In this document: one piece after another, positions 8,294-18,654 of the stretch
Numbering within the stretch: the stretch's first letter is position 1
Layout: each line of letters begins with the position of its first letter
Assembly: GCA_026982895.1 (NCBI GenBank)
Contig: JALWQW010000016.1
Location: 1-54,282 of the forward strand
DNA length: 54,282 nt
Direction of reading: 5' to 3'
DNA from: Microcaldota archaeon
GTDB taxonomy: Archaea > Micrarchaeota > Micrarchaeia > Anstonellales > J096
Notes under the pieces: generated by a model
What the model saw: the letters and a program-made list of their open reading frames with translations, nothing else
Databases searched by the model: none
Told to the model about the DNA's origin: nothing
Made by a program: the position numbers and the translations under genes

Positions 8294-8827
8294 ATGGCAG
8301 ATATCAACCGCGAAGTCGTCCGCGTGAATAGGGAGCGCGTTGCGCTCATAAGGAGAAAATACAAAAAGGATTTAGAAGATAAACTGGGCGTTAAACTTTT
8401 CCTGCATGATGAAACGGTAACTATTGAAGGTGATTCAGAACATGTGTTTTTTGCCCTTCCAGTAATAAAGGCAATAGCCCGAGGTTTTGGCATGGAAAAG
8501 GCCCTTCGCCTTAAAGAAGCAGAGAATGATTTATTTGTAATCAATCTTCGTGATTTTTGCAATACAGAAAACTGTGTATCTCGCTTAAAGGCGCGTGTTA
8601 TAGGCACAGAGGGGAAAATAAAAACAGCCATAGAAAATGCCACTGATTCGCATATAAGCGTATATGGCCATACTATTTCAATAATTGCGCCTTTATACAG
8701 CATGGGGAAGGCAAAAGAAGCTGTTCATATGCTTCTCCACGGTGCTAAACACAGCTCTCTTCTCAACTTCCTCAGTAGAGCTAAGGAAGAGCTATTTTTA
8801 ACAAAGCTCAAAGGGGATAGTTTTTAA
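8294..8827 (+). CDS. KH-domain RNA-binding protein, archaeal Dim2/Pno1 type
   Basis: 177 residues with the two-KH layout of the archaeal homologue of eukaryotic Dim2/Pno1, a small-subunit assembly factor that binds the 3' end of 16S-type rRNA. The first KH is degenerate (RVALIRRKYKKDLEDKLGVKLF, without GXXG). The second is canonical, with RVIGTEGKIKTAIENATDSHISVYGHTISII containing GTEG. LRDFC and the Lys-rich N-terminus also fit the family. It ends in AGTTTTTAA, and that stop doubles as part of the TATA box of the next gene. Function is by homology. Confidence 0.85.
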   Translation: MADINREVVRVNRERVALIRRKYKKDLEDKLGVKLFLHDETVTIEGDSEHVFFALPVIKAIARGFGMEKALRLKEAENDLFVINLRDFCNTENCVSRLKARVIGTEGKIKTAIENATDSHISVYGHTISIIAPLYSMGKAKEAVHMLLHGAKHSSLLNFLSRAKEELFLTKLKGDSF

Positions 8828-8830
8828 ACC
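8821..8830 (+). promoter_or_regulatory. TATA box of the membrane protein/gyrase run, overlapping an upstream stop codon
   Basis: TTTTTAAACC contains the stop codon of the KH gene (TAA 8825-8827) and is centred 26 nt before ATG 8851. No GGTG site precedes that ATG, so a leaderless transcript starting here and running into gyrB and gyrA is likely. Confidence 0.5.
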
Positions 8831-8850
8831 TTACATTCTAAAAGGCAACC

Positions 8851-11094
8851 ATGGTTCGAAAGCTAATAGTCCCCCTTTTATTGTTATTAACGATTATGCT
8901 ATTTCCGGGCTGTATTTATAAAGCCCAGCAGGACCTATCCAGCAAGCTTAAATTGAGCTTCATGACGCCTATTGATGTAGACAGTAATGGTGTCATCGAT
9001 ATATACGAGATGGGCTTTTCACCCACGACATTCCAAGCGGGCGAGACAGAAGTTACAGTATCTAGGACGCTTTACATCTATCCCATAGACGGCGTTGCAG
9101 AAGGTAGGAAGGACAGCGTCGATAACATGACAGTCTTATTCTTAAAAAGCTCTATAGACAGACTTTCCAGCAAAATTTCTGCTGCTGATGCCGACTGTAA
9201 AAGCAAGGTTAATTTCGACATATGTAAGGATGAAAAGACATGTGCAACTGCGTGCATATCCTCGACAGATTGCAGTGAAAGCAGTGGTATAAGTGGGCTG
9301 CTTTGGGATTACAAACAAATTATGGACCGCAGAGATGAAGATATTAGGGCACTTACTCTCCTAGTTAGCGCTTTAAGGGATGGCGATAGCTTGGCAGATG
9401 TTTCCTCTCGCCTGACTAAATTAAAGTTGGAATTGGATGAGATGGCGAATCACCCTCTTATAAGGGAGCTCCACTTTTGTTCGTTCTCTGTTGATACCTC
9501 TCAATGGGACCCATATATAGGTGTCTTTTATCCGTCTAAAAATAAGGGCCTTGTTTTGACAGAAGTGCTGGCAAACAATATTAATGGCGCAGGCCTGGAA
9601 TTAAATTTACAAGAGACAATAGATAGCAGTATAGACGGCAATGTCGATACCTATTACTTATTCACTGATTTGAGGAAAGTTTCATCGAGGCCCGTTGTCT
9701 TGCAGTATCCAACCCTCCGCATGTACGAAGATGGCAAAGCAGTCTTTGTTTATGAAGCTGTTGGGCCGTTGAAAAGAGAGGATACCTATTATGAAGGTTG
9801 GAATCAATTGACAGTAGACCTCCGCATAGTCACTATAAATTTAGGTTGGTTGAATAAGATTATGGATAGTTTTGATAAAGTTCTTTACACTCGCCTGTTG
9901 AATAGAACCGGCGACCCCAAGTTGGCTTTGGGCATCTCCCTTGCATTGCTTTGGTTCCTTATAGTTCTCTTCTATGAAGTTTCTATATATGCAACGCGCT
10001 TCTTCATTATTCTCCGCATGAACAAGCCCATAAAATATGCTTATATGCATGCCTTTGGCTATGCTAGCCCGAGTTGGAAGTGGGATTTGATTATAGGTAT
10101 TCTTCTTGCAATAATAGGTTATGCTGTCGATGTAACGCTTTCAACAAATGTCCCTCTCACCAATCTCAATGTCGATAGCTTAATAAATTTCATGTCAAAG
10201 GATATACTCGGCGCTGTAAGCATTATTATTTTGTTTGCATCGGGCTTTTTCATATCGTCTGTTTTAGTGGATAGGTTTAAGCGATTGTTGGCAGGCTCTG
10301 AATACGATGAATTAGAAACTATGGCAACGCCTGAGAAGAATGAAGCGCTTTGGAAGGAGCTTAAGCATCTCATCGAAAGTGGCAAAGAAGAGCTAAAGAA
10401 AGCCGCTGAAAAAGAGATGGATGTCGGCAGAGAACTCTCAAAGTTATTGGCAATTCCTATGGAGGATTTGAGAGAACAGATATACAATTCTCCCAATCAG
10501 CAGGAAGTCATGGAAGACTTGAAGAAATACAGGGAGCGTGTTGAAGAAATATTATCTGCTGTTAGGAATAAAGTTCAACTAGCGGAGAAGAACCGCGATG
10601 AATGGATTAAATATATAGATGGCAAGCTCACTAAATCATCGCAAGTGCCCCTCGATGCATTGGTTTCTATACCTATTGAATGGCGGCTTTGGGCGGCTAA
10701 AGAATATATCAACACATATCCTGAAAAGTTTGTTGAGCTCAACGGCGTAATGCTCGTTAAACGAACACCAACTGATGAAGAGAAGGTTGATGCATTCATA
10801 AATCATTTGAAGAAAGCCCTTCCAGAGAGTATTGGTGGCATAGCTGTTTTCAAGGGCGAACATCTCATATCTTCGAAGCTACCATCCAAAAAGACAACAA
10901 TAATAGCCAATCTTTTAGCCATACTCAACGAGAGGAGAAGCACTGTCGGTGCATCAAAGCTTTTGCTCATGTTTGACAAGCGCATACTTTATGCTGAGAA
11001 AATGGGCAGCAAAGATGTGTTTATACTTACAAAGAAGGAGGACTTTGAGAAATTAACCTCCAATATAGAGCGTCTTAAAAAGATGCTTATCTGA
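8851..11094 (+). CDS. Large membrane lipoprotein with three TM helices, coiled coil and roadblock-like C-terminus
   Basis: 747 residues. The signal sequence ends in lipobox-like FPGC. Residues about 25-345 are extracellular with a Cys-rich patch (DICKDEKTCATACISSTDC). Three membrane helices follow (LALLWFLIVLFYEVSIYATRF; LIIGILLAIIGYAVDV; ILGAVSIIILFASGFFISSVLV). A cytoplasmic Glu/Lys coiled coil comes next (about 480-580), then a final 100 residues alternating strands and helices (GGIAVFKGEHLISS...SKLLLMFDKRILYAEKMGSKDVFILTKK) reminiscent of roadblock/LC7 domains. This looks like a surface-to-cytoplasm connector. It ends 12 nt before the TTG start of gyrB. The roadblock assignment is tentative. 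Confidence 0.75.
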   Translation: MVRKLIVPLLLLLTIMLFPGCIYKAQQDLSSKLKLSFMTPIDVDSNGVIDIYEMGFSPTTFQAGETEVTVSRTLYIYPIDGVAEGRKDSVDNMTVLFLKSSIDRLSSKISAADADCKSKVNFDICKDEKTCATACISSTDCSESSGISGLLWDYKQIMDRRDEDIRALTLLVSALRDGDSLADVSSRLTKLKLELDEMANHPLIRELHFCSFSVDTSQWDPYIGVFYPSKNKGLVLTEVLANNINGAGLELNLQETIDSSIDGNVDTYYLFTDLRKVSSRPVVLQYPTLRMYEDGKAVFVYEAVGPLKREDTYYEGWNQLTVDLRIVTINLGWLNKIMDSFDKVLYTRLLNRTGDPKLALGISLALLWFLIVLFYEVSIYATRFFIILRMNKPIKYAYMHAFGYASPSWKWDLIIGILLAIIGYAVDVTLSTNVPLTNLNVDSLINFMSKDILGAVSIIILFASGFFISSVLVDRFKRLLAGSEYDELETMATPEKNEALWKELKHLIESGKEELKKAAEKEMDVGRELSKLLAIPMEDLREQIYNSPNQQEVMEDLKKYRERVEEILSAVRNKVQLAEKNRDEWIKYIDGKLTKSSQVPLDALVSIPIEWRLWAAKEYINTYPEKFVELNGVMLVKRTPTDEEKVDAFINHLKKALPESIGGIAVFKGEHLISSKLPSKKTTIIANLLAILNERRSTVGASKLLLMFDKRILYAEKMGSKDVFILTKKEDFEKLTSNIERLKKMLI

Positions 11095-11106
11095 TAGGTG
11101 ATTCAA

Positions 11107-12996
11107 TTGGCAGATTATACTGCAAAAGACATTCGTGTATTGAAAGGATTGGAAGGTGTTAGGCAGAGGCCCGCCATGTACATAGGCGACACAGGAAAGA
11201 GGGGTTTCCATCATTTGCTTTGGGAAATAGTAGACAACGCCGTCGATGAGAGTTTGGCAGGCTACTGCACCTCCATAAGGGTTAAGCTTAGAAAAGATGG
11301 GGCTGTTGAAGTCGAAGACAATGGAAGAGGTATTCCAGTTGATATACATCCAGAGGAAGGCAAAAGCGCCTTGGAAATTGTTGTAACTACATTACATGCT
11401 GGCGGCAAGTTCGAGAAAAATGCCTATAAAGTTTCTGGCGGCCTTCATGGCGTCGGCGTTAGTGTCGTGAATGCTCTGAGCGAATTCATGACTGCTAGAG
11501 TAAAACGCAATGGCAAGATTTATGAGCAGTCTTACAGCAGAGGTTTGCCCACAACAGGGCTGGAGGAGAAAGGCGAAGCCTCTGAAACAGGCACACTCAT
11601 AATTTTCAAACCCGACCCTCAGATATTCGGCGAGCAGAATTGGGACGAGGACTTAATTGAGACGCGCCTCCGTGAGCTGGCCTATCTCAACCCTCATTTG
11701 GAGATTGTCTTCGAGAGCGAGATTTCTGGCAAAACCGTTACATTCAAGTTCGATGAAGGTATTGCCGAGTTCGTGCGCTACTTGAATGAGGGCAAAAAGC
11801 CCATACATGAAAGTGTAATTATGGGCAAAAAGTATGGTGAAGAAGGCTTGTACGGAGGTGAATTCGCTATTCAGTACAATGAAACCTTTTATCCTACGAT
11901 ATATGCCTTCACAAATACTATCCGCAACGACGAAGGCGGAACGCATGTTGCTGGTTTTAAGGCAGGCTTAACTCGAGCCCTTAATGACTTCATAAAGAGG
12001 GAAAAGCTCCTTAAAGAGGGCTCCATAAGCGGTGAAGATGCCTTGGAAGGTCTCACAGCAGTCATAAGCGTCAAGGTGGCGGAGCCTCAATTTGAAGGTC
12101 AGACGAAGACGAAGCTTGGAAACAGCGAGGTAAAGAGTTTAATGGAAAAAGCTGTCTATGAATCCTTGAAGGAATGGTTTGAGAAGAACCGCGATGAGGG
12201 CAAAATCATAGCGCGCAAGGTAATTTCTGCAATGGAGGCAAGGATGGCTGCCAAGAAGGCTAAGGAGACCATTAGGCGAAAATCTGTCTTTGAAACGAGC
12301 CTTCTACCCGGTAAGTTAGCCGATTGCAGCGAGCGTGACCCTAGGAAAGCCGAGCTCTTCATAGTCGAGGGTGAATCTGCTGGTGGTTCTGCTAAGCAAG
12401 GCAGGGACAGAAATTTTCAAGCTATCCTGCCGCTCAAAGGAAAGATTATAAATGTCGAGAAGGCGCCGCCTATTAAAGTCCTTAGGAATGATGAGATAAA
12501 GGCTCTCATAATGGCGATAGGCACAGGCATATCGAGCGAGTTCAATATGGATAAGCTTAGATATCATAAAATAGTTATAATGACAGATGCCGATGTCGAT
12601 GGCAATCATATAAGGACACTCCTTTTAACCTTCTTCTTCCGCTACATGCGCCCTCTTATCGAGAAGGGCTACATATATATAGCGCAGCCTCCGCTCTATA
12701 AAATTACGAAGGGTAAGGCGGTGCGCTATGCATACACCGACGAAGATAAGGAAAGGATAGTGGCTGAGCTCGGCTCAAATGCAAATGTGCAGCGTTACAA
12801 AGGTCTTGGTGAAATGAATCCTGAACAGCTTTGGGAGACTACGATGGAGCCTCAGAAGAGGTTGTTGAAGCGCGTTTCCATCGAAGATGCCGAGAGTGCC
12901 GACAGGCTTTTCTCCATACTCATGGGTGAGGATGTCGAGAAGCGCAAGGTATTCATAGAAGAGCATGCCGCAGAAGTGGCTGAACTTGATGTATGA
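11107..12996 (+). CDS. gyrB: DNA gyrase subunit B
   Basis: ATPase subunit of a type IIA topoisomerase that introduces negative supercoils with GyrA. GHKL ATPase motifs are visible: EIVDNAVDESLAGYC, EVEDNGRGIPVDIHPEEG and GGLHGVGVSVVNALS. The transducer is followed by the TOPRIM domain with EGESAGGSAKQGRDR and the Mg-binding DADVDG. The length (629) is typical of the short GyrB without the E. coli insertion. I place the start at TTG 11107 because GGTGA (11097-11101) lies 5 nt before it and the protein then begins MADYTAKDIRVLKGLEGVRQRP, as in other GyrB. A GTG at 11098 is also in frame but lies inside the ribosome-binding site. gyrA follows after 9 nt. Confidence 0.97.
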   Translation: MADYTAKDIRVLKGLEGVRQRPAMYIGDTGKRGFHHLLWEIVDNAVDESLAGYCTSIRVKLRKDGAVEVEDNGRGIPVDIHPEEGKSALEIVVTTLHAGGKFEKNAYKVSGGLHGVGVSVVNALSEFMTARVKRNGKIYEQSYSRGLPTTGLEEKGEASETGTLIIFKPDPQIFGEQNWDEDLIETRLRELAYLNPHLEIVFESEISGKTVTFKFDEGIAEFVRYLNEGKKPIHESVIMGKKYGEEGLYGGEFAIQYNETFYPTIYAFTNTIRNDEGGTHVAGFKAGLTRALNDFIKREKLLKEGSISGEDALEGLTAVISVKVAEPQFEGQTKTKLGNSEVKSLMEKAVYESLKEWFEKNRDEGKIIARKVISAMEARMAAKKAKETIRRKSVFETSLLPGKLADCSERDPRKAELFIVEGESAGGSAKQGRDRNFQAILPLKGKIINVEKAPPIKVLRNDEIKALIMAIGTGISSEFNMDKLRYHKIVIMTDADVDGNHIRTLLLTFFFRYMRPLIEKGYIYIAQPPLYKITKGKAVRYAYTDEDKERIVAELGSNANVQRYKGLGEMNPEQLWETTMEPQKRLLKRVSIEDAESADRLFSILMGEDVEKRKVFIEEHAAEVAELDV

Positions 12997-13005
12997 GGTG
13001 AGTAA

Positions 13006-15495
13006 ATGGCTGAAGAACAACCAAACGATAAACCTGATGAAATCCCTGCCGATGAATCAAATGAAAAGCAGGTTAACGATAAATCTATCGAGCCTGAACA
13101 ATTGAATGATGCCAATTCTGTTGGTGAGAATTCAGGTGTAAATCTCGACGATAGCAAACTCACAATCATAAACATCGAAGAGGAAATGAAATACAGCTAT
13201 TTAAGCTACGCTATGAGCGTCATAGTGGCTAGAGCTCTGCCGGATGTGAGGGATGGCCTCAAACCCGTCCATAGGAGAATACTCTATTCGATGTATGAGC
13301 TTGGCAACACCCATGATAAACCCTATAAGAAGAGTGCCAGAATCGTCGGTGAAGTTTTGGGTAAGTATCATCCTCACGGTGATGCAGCCATATACGACAC
13401 GCTCGTCAGAATGGCGCAGCCATTTTCCCTTCGTTATCTTCTTGTAGATGGGCAAGGTAATTTTGGTAGCATCGATGGAGACCCTCCGGCGGCGATGCGT
13501 TATACAGAAGCTAGAATGTCCAAAATAAGCGAAGAGATGGTTAAGGAGCTTGGCGAAGACACAGTTGATTTCACGCCGAATTTCGACAACACGCTTAAAG
13601 AACCTGCCATATTGCCAGCCCGCATTCCACAGCTTCTCATAAACGGCTCGTCCGGAATCGCCGTTGCTATGGTGAGCAGCATTCCACCCCATAATCTTCG
13701 GGAAGTTGTCGATGCCATCCTAGCTATAATTGATGGCAAAGAGGAAGAGGAAGTTCTGGCGCACATAAAGGGCCCGGACTTTCCCACAGGAGGAATTGTC
13801 GTCGGCAGCGGCTTGAAGAAGGCGTATTCCACAGGAAGGGGAAGAGTTACTGTAATGGCAAAGGCAACTATTGAGGGGCAGAAGATAATCATAACTGAAA
13901 TTCCATATATGGTTAGCAAAAAGCGCATAATAGATGACATCGTTAAAGTTGTTAAAATGAACACAGTCCAAGGCATAACCGATGTGCATGATAGGAGCGA
14001 CAAGCGCGGCCTTTCATTGGAGATTGTTGTAAAGAAGGGATATAACCCTGACAACATATTGCACAAACTTTATGACCACACAGCATTGAAGACGACTTTT
14101 AGCATAATATCAATAGCGTTAGTCGATGGCAAGCCAAAAATGTTGCCTCTCTATAGCTTGTTGAATGAATTCTTAAGGTTTAGGGAGGAGACTGTTAAGA
14201 GAAGGACCCAATACCGTTTAAGGAAGGCTGAGAAGCGCGCTCATATCATTGAAGGTTTGCTCAAAGCCCTATCGAAAATAGATAAGACCGTTGCACTGCT
14301 TAAGTCTGCGAAGGATGTTAAAGATGCTAAAGAGCAGTTGAAGACCTTGTTGGAAATAGACGATGAACAGGCACAGGCAATACTCGACATGAAGCTGCAG
14401 AAGATTGTATCTCTGGAGAGAGATAAGCTCACATCTGAATTCGAAGCTCTTCAAAAAGATATATCTGCCCTCAGAGAAATCCTGGAAAGCAGGGAGCGTT
14501 TATTGGAAGTTATTAAGAATGAGCTTATAGAGATTCGCGATAAATACGGCGACGACCGAAGGACAGAGATTATTGAAGATTATTCCCAGCAGGATGTCGA
14601 TGAACCTACAATCGTCGTCTATACAGAAGGTGGTTATATAAAGAGGGTCCATCCTTCAGTCGTTAAAGCCCAGAATAGGGGTGGCGTGGGAATCCGCTTA
14701 ACCTCTACAGACCAAAGGGTTAGGGATATTCTAACTACGAGCACGGCCAAGGAAATTCTTGTATTCACTACAAAGGGCAAAGTTCATAAAGTACCTGTCT
14801 ATAAATTGCCAATTTTGGATAGGTATGCTAAGGGAATGTACATAGGCAATTTTGTTAAATTGGATGAAGGCGAAGAGCCTGTCACTATTGCCAGATATAG
14901 AACAGAAGGTTACATTATAATGGCGACGAAGAAGGGCTTGGTGAAGCGCGTTTCCATGGATGCCTTTGCCCATATACGGGCAGGGGGTATAAGGGCCATA
15001 TCATTTAAAGGAGACGATAGCTTGGCCGATGTGGCCTACAGCGATGGCAAAGAGGATATCTTCGTAGCTACAAAGAAAGGGAAATCAATCCTATTCCCTC
15101 AAGGACAGATACGCGAAACAGGCAGAGCTTCTATGGGCGTCCGCGCCATTAAATTAAGCGGGGATGATATCGTTGTAAATGTTTCATCGATTAGAGGTGG
15201 CGGTGCTATACTAACTATAACAAATACTGGCTATGGCCGCTTCACAAGAGTTGAGGATTATAGGGTGCAGAATAGAGGTGGGAGCGGCATAATAAACATT
15301 CGCCTTAAACAAGGAGAGCATGTCGTGTTTAGCAGGTATGTTTTAGATAATTCTGAGTTTTTGCTGACATCTGTAAAGGGTATGGTTATAAAAATAATAG
15401 CCTCCCAAATACCACAGTACGGCAGGAATTCAAGGGGTGTTCGTCTCATGCGCTTGAAAGACGATGAATTGGCGTCGGTTGCGGTGGTGCTATGA
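13006..15495 (+). CDS. gyrA: DNA gyrase subunit A
   Basis: 829 residues, the breakage-reunion subunit. It has the catalytic tyrosine in AAMRYTEAR (Tyr166), the DNA-gate helix region [18 protein letters not shown] and a C-terminal beta-pinwheel with repeated GG-x-G blades. The first blade carries QNRGGVGI (at about 562) at the place of the GyrA box; a second NRGGSGI lies near 760. An acidic, Asn-rich extension of roughly 55 residues precedes the usual start ([18 protein letters not shown]). The residue matching E. coli Ser83 is Ala127; Asp87 is conserved as Asp131. GAGGTGAGTAA gives a clear ribosome-binding site. The stop overlaps the next ATG. Gyrase in archaea is generally regarded as acquired from bacteria. 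Confidence 0.97.
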   Translation: MAEEQPNDKPDEIPADESNEKQVNDKSIEPEQLNDANSVGENSGVNLDDSKLTIINIEEEMKYSYLSYAMSVIVARALPDVRDGLKPVHRRILYSMYELGNTHDKPYKKSARIVGEVLGKYHPHGDAAIYDTLVRMAQPFSLRYLLVDGQGNFGSIDGDPPAAMRYTEARMSKISEEMVKELGEDTVDFTPNFDNTLKEPAILPARIPQLLINGSSGIAVAMVSSIPPHNLREVVDAILAIIDGKEEEEVLAHIKGPDFPTGGIVVGSGLKKAYSTGRGRVTVMAKATIEGQKIIITEIPYMVSKKRIIDDIVKVVKMNTVQGITDVHDRSDKRGLSLEIVVKKGYNPDNILHKLYDHTALKTTFSIISIALVDGKPKMLPLYSLLNEFLRFREETVKRRTQYRLRKAEKRAHIIEGLLKALSKIDKTVALLKSAKDVKDAKEQLKTLLEIDDEQAQAILDMKLQKIVSLERDKLTSEFEALQKDISALREILESRERLLEVIKNELIEIRDKYGDDRRTEIIEDYSQQDVDEPTIVVYTEGGYIKRVHPSVVKAQNRGGVGIRLTSTDQRVRDILTTSTAKEILVFTTKGKVHKVPVYKLPILDRYAKGMYIGNFVKLDEGEEPVTIARYRTEGYIIMATKKGLVKRVSMDAFAHIRAGGIRAISFKGDDSLADVAYSDGKEDIFVATKKGKSILFPQGQIRETGRASMGVRAIKLSGDDIVVNVSSIRGGGAILTITNTGYGRFTRVEDYRVQNRGGSGIINIRLKQGEHVVFSRYVLDNSEFLLTSVKGMVIKIIASQIPQYGRNSRGVRLMRLKDDELASVAVVL

Positions 15496-16838
15496 ATCAT
15501 GCAAAAGGTATATTTATACGGGCATTTATTTTAGCGATTCTTTTGCTTCCCTTTATGCTAGCTGCTAATTTGTGCAGGCCTAAATTTATAGAATCCTTAC
15601 ATATGCAAGTTGTCGATGCAGATGGCTATGCTATACCCAATGTTTCCATCAGTTTGAGATATCAACGCTCAGCCACAGTCTATGTTTATGAGAATGGCAG
15701 GTATGTGCCAGATTACCGCACGACGAATCCTGTATATACTGATTGGCGTGGGCAGGCAAATGTTACTGTTGTGAATACAGAGAGCGATTCCTCCAAGCTC
15801 GATTGTAATATACAGGTAACCCTTGAATATTTTGGTAAAAAATACTATCATACTATAAGCCTGAAGGATGTGCCTCCAGATTATTTCACATTCACTCTCT
15901 CTGATGTTAGGAGGGTTCATGTTAGAGTCTTAGACGAAGGTAGGGCAGTACCTTCCTTCAAGCTTTATGTATCTGCCAGAGGCACTGACGCATCTTGGTC
16001 CGTCAATGGCAATGAGTTTTATGTTGAGCTGCCGGAAGGCTCTATTCAAGGTTATGTATATAATCCCGCAAAGGACTTGAAGATGTTTTTCTCAGAGTAT
16101 GTAAATAAGGATTATGGCGGACTACTAATTGATTTTAGGCGTGTCCCTCTAACCATAAAGGTTAGCGACGATTTAGGCATGCCTCTGCCTTTTACCGTGA
16201 TTGTGGATGGAAAGAGTTATTTTGGCGCTAAAAATGGCGTTAATATCTCATTATATGATAAGCCTATAAATGCTACATTACTCGTCAATGGGACTGAAAT
16301 GGCAATAACATTGAACCCTAAATTGGGCGAGCAATCTTATTATATAGATAGACACAGCCCCTATCTTGTGAATACACGGCTCCGATTGAAAGACAAGGAC
16401 AAGTATGAATATACACTCTCCTTCATGGCTGTCGATAGAGGTAACTATGCTTCTGGCGTTGCTTCTGCTAAGCTCTATACAAAAGGTGAAGATGGCGAGT
16501 GGCACGAATACAGTTTGAGCTACGACGGAAGCGTCTATGTTGCTGAATTTTATGGCGTAAAGAAGGATGTTGATGTCAAGATAGTTCTTAAAGATGAATG
16601 GGGTAATGAGCGCATAATACTTGGTAAAGTGGATGTGAGCAACGACGACTCCTCTTCAAGTACAGCCTCTACTTCTCAGTCATCAAATGAGGGAAAGGCT
16701 GCTGATAGTGGCTCTAAAAAATCCTCTCCAGGCTTATTGGACCTTATCATTAAGGGTGTTTTGGCTTTAGTGGGCTTGCTCGTTGTGGGAAGCATTATTT
16801 ATTATATAAAGGTTATGTATCTCGATGAGGGAGAGTGA
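15492..16838 (+). CDS. Secreted beta-domain protein with a C-terminal membrane anchor
   Basis: 448 residues. Its ATG overlaps the gyrA stop (ATGA), so it is translationally coupled to it. It has a signal peptide ([19 protein letters not shown]), then several Ig/carboxypeptidase-regulatory-like beta units ([62 protein letters not shown]) of the kind that share a D-x-x-G-x-x-x-P core. A Ser/Thr-rich stalk (about 390-415), one membrane helix ([22 protein letters not shown]) and a short tail follow. It is probably a cell-surface protein. Why it is coupled to gyrase is not evident. Confidence 0.8.
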   Translation: MNHAKGIFIRAFILAILLLPFMLAANLCRPKFIESLHMQVVDADGYAIPNVSISLRYQRSATVYVYENGRYVPDYRTTNPVYTDWRGQANVTVVNTESDSSKLDCNIQVTLEYFGKKYYHTISLKDVPPDYFTFTLSDVRRVHVRVLDEGRAVPSFKLYVSARGTDASWSVNGNEFYVELPEGSIQGYVYNPAKDLKMFFSEYVNKDYGGLLIDFRRVPLTIKVSDDLGMPLPFTVIVDGKSYFGAKNGVNISLYDKPINATLLVNGTEMAITLNPKLGEQSYYIDRHSPYLVNTRLRLKDKDKYEYTLSFMAVDRGNYASGVASAKLYTKGEDGEWHEYSLSYDGSVYVAEFYGVKKDVDVKIVLKDEWGNERIILGKVDVSNDDSSSSTASTSQSSNEGKAADSGSKKSSPGLLDLIIKGVLALVGLLVVGSIIYYIKVMYLDEGE

Positions 16839-17474
16839 GTGCGCTGCCCCTCTAAAATCTTATACAAGAGGCTTAAAGCAGCTTATGGCAGCAAAGAAAG
16901 GTGGTGGCCCGGCGAAGGGACTTTTGAGGTTGTAGTCGGTGCATTGCTTACGCAGAACACATCCTGGCAGAATGTCGAGAAGGCTATTAATAACTTAAAG
17001 CAGGTAAAAGCACTATCGCCGCAAGCTATATTGAATATGCCCTTGGAGAAGCTCCAAGACCTCATAAGGCCAGCGGGTTTTTATAGACAGAAGGCAGAGC
17101 GTCTAAAAGCATTGGTGAAGGTTGTTTTAGAAGGCAGCATTGATAGAGGCACATTGCTTGATGTTAAGGGTATTGGGAAGGAAACCGCTGATAGTATATT
17201 GCTCTATGGCTATAACAAGCCTTTCTTCGTCGTCGATGCATATACGCGAAGATTATGCTCCCGCCTAATGGAGGTGGATTGTATGAAAATAGAGTATGAT
17301 GAGCTTGCAGAGGCTTTCACAACATCCCTCCCCAAAGATGCTGCTGTTTATAAAGAGCTCCATGCTTTAATCGTCGAACATGCTAAGCAGAGGTGCTTAA
17401 AGAGGCAGCCGAAATGTGAGAGCTGCCCTTTAAAAAATATGTGTCTCTTTTATACCCGTGGACCAAGAACATAA
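16839..17474 (+). CDS. HhH-GPD DNA glycosylase, endonuclease III-related (MagIII-like)
   Basis: 211 residues. Base-excision glycosylase fold with a helix-hairpin-helix LLDVKGIGKETADSILL, catalytic Asp133 (VVDAYTRR) and a C-terminal 4Fe-4S loop C186-x6-C193-x2-C196-x5-C202. At the position of the endonuclease III catalytic lysine (GVGRK-TA) this protein has Glu115 (GIGKE-TA). That pattern is seen in MagIII-type 3-methyladenine glycosylases, so a monofunctional alkylbase glycosylase is more likely than a lyase. GTG starts directly after the previous stop, with GAGGGAG just upstream. The last 17 nt overlap the next gene. Confidence 0.88.
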   Translation: MRCPSKILYKRLKAAYGSKERWWPGEGTFEVVVGALLTQNTSWQNVEKAINNLKQVKALSPQAILNMPLEKLQDLIRPAGFYRQKAERLKALVKVVLEGSIDRGTLLDVKGIGKETADSILLYGYNKPFFVVDAYTRRLCSRLMEVDCMKIEYDELAEAFTTSLPKDAAVYKELHALIVEHAKQRCLKRQPKCESCPLKNMCLFYTRGPRT

Positions 17475-18654
17475 AGAGAAGAATCTTGAGCCTTTTGAGC
17501 TTCCGAAAGAAGAGAAGAAAGTTGATTTTTCCACTTATAGCGAAAGGGAATCAAAACCCCCTATTGCTGAAATGAATGAAGAATTATCTTCTATTCAAGA
17601 TGCACTCGCTTATGTCTATGGCGAATCCACGGACATGTCGCAGCCCTTCGCAGCTGTTAGGGACATGATATTAAACCCTAAAGGGCTAAATCCTCAAAAG
17701 CTCGAGGATGAATTGGATAAAATAACGGATGCCTTTGGCATGAGGAAGAAGCTTCTTCGCTTAGCTACAATGTCTATCATGGAGTGGTGCCAAACTTATG
17801 GCTGCCCGAGGGAAACCGAGTTGAAGGCAAGGGAGTGGGCAGAGGAGCTTGAACATATAAAGGAAGAGGAGAAAAAAGAAGAAGAGCGTCTATTGAAGCT
17901 CGTTAATGAGCCAAAACAGAGCCTCCGTTCGTTTATTGCTGCCATAAAGGATACTGTAAAAAAAGGCGTTAAAGTTGCCCCAAATCTTTATCTAACAACA
18001 TTCCTATTCTCTGTGAAGCGTGCCAATGAGTATTTGTCCAATGAAAATATAGACGCCTATTTGGGCGAGGTTTCGCTCATACCTTCTGAAAGGCTCATGG
18101 GTGTGAATGGCTCGGCCTTGGCTCAGCTCATTAACGATAATAAGATAGAGGCTGCTCAGCATTTGTTAAAGGAGCTTGAAAAAGCCCATCAGCCCTTTCT
18201 CCTCAGGATAGAGCCTAAGGGAAAAATCTCATTGGAGGCTCCACTCTTTTCAGTTGAAGCATCCAAGGAAGCTGAGTTGAAAATAGAGAGGGAAAAAGGC
18301 AGAATAAAAATAACCTTTTACAAAAAAGCAGACCCCCTTATGAAAGTGGCAAGGGAGGTAGCAAAAGAATTAATCTACGAGATGGGCGGCGAGATTAAAA
18401 ACGAAGATACATCTTCTCTTGTATTCGATGCCGAGGCAGATGGTGATATAAAAAGGCTGGTTATAAATGCCAAAGAGGAGATAAAGGTTTTGGTCAATGG
18501 AAAGCTTGTTATGAGTGGTATCCACACATTTAAAGGTCCATTAAAAGTAGAAATCGTTTCTAAATATGGTCGTGTAACTTACACCATAAAGGAGCCTCTC
18601 ATTCTTCATTTGGAATTGAGAAAAATTATCAATAAAGTTTTAGATGAGAAGTAA
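17458..18654 (+). CDS. Charged soluble protein of unknown function
   Basis: 398 residues from GTG 17458, overlapping the glycosylase by 17 nt. The first 50 residues are acidic/basic and likely disordered. Residues about 40-145 are helical and end in a Glu/Lys helix (EELEHIKEEEKKEEERLL). About 155-245 is a second helical domain. The C-terminal 150 residues look like a beta sandwich (KAELKIEREKGRIKITFYKK; IKVLVNGKLVMSGIHTF). There are no signal peptide, TM helix or catalytic motif. It ends the gyrase-containing run and is convergent, with a 26-nt overlap, with pth2. I do not recognise the family. Confidence 0.7.
   Translation: MDQEHKEKNLEPFELPKEEKKVDFSTYSERESKPPIAEMNEELSSIQDALAYVYGESTDMSQPFAAVRDMILNPKGLNPQKLEDELDKITDAFGMRKKLLRLATMSIMEWCQTYGCPRETELKAREWAEELEHIKEEEKKEEERLLKLVNEPKQSLRSFIAAIKDTVKKGVKVAPNLYLTTFLFSVKRANEYLSNENIDAYLGEVSLIPSERLMGVNGSALAQLINDNKIEAAQHLLKELEKAHQPFLLRIEPKGKISLEAPLFSVEASKEAELKIEREKGRIKITFYKKADPLMKVAREVAKELIYEMGGEIKNEDTSSLVFDAEADGDIKRLVINAKEEIKVLVNGKLVMSGIHTFKGPLKVEIVSKYGRVTYTIKEPLILHLELRKIINKVLDEK

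Noticed and set aside
8251-8827. Long minus-strand frames opposite the KH, gyrase and ribosomal genes
   Set aside because: All have Ser/Leu/Phe-rich shadow composition, no GGTG or TATA signals, and lie opposite clearly recognisable genes.
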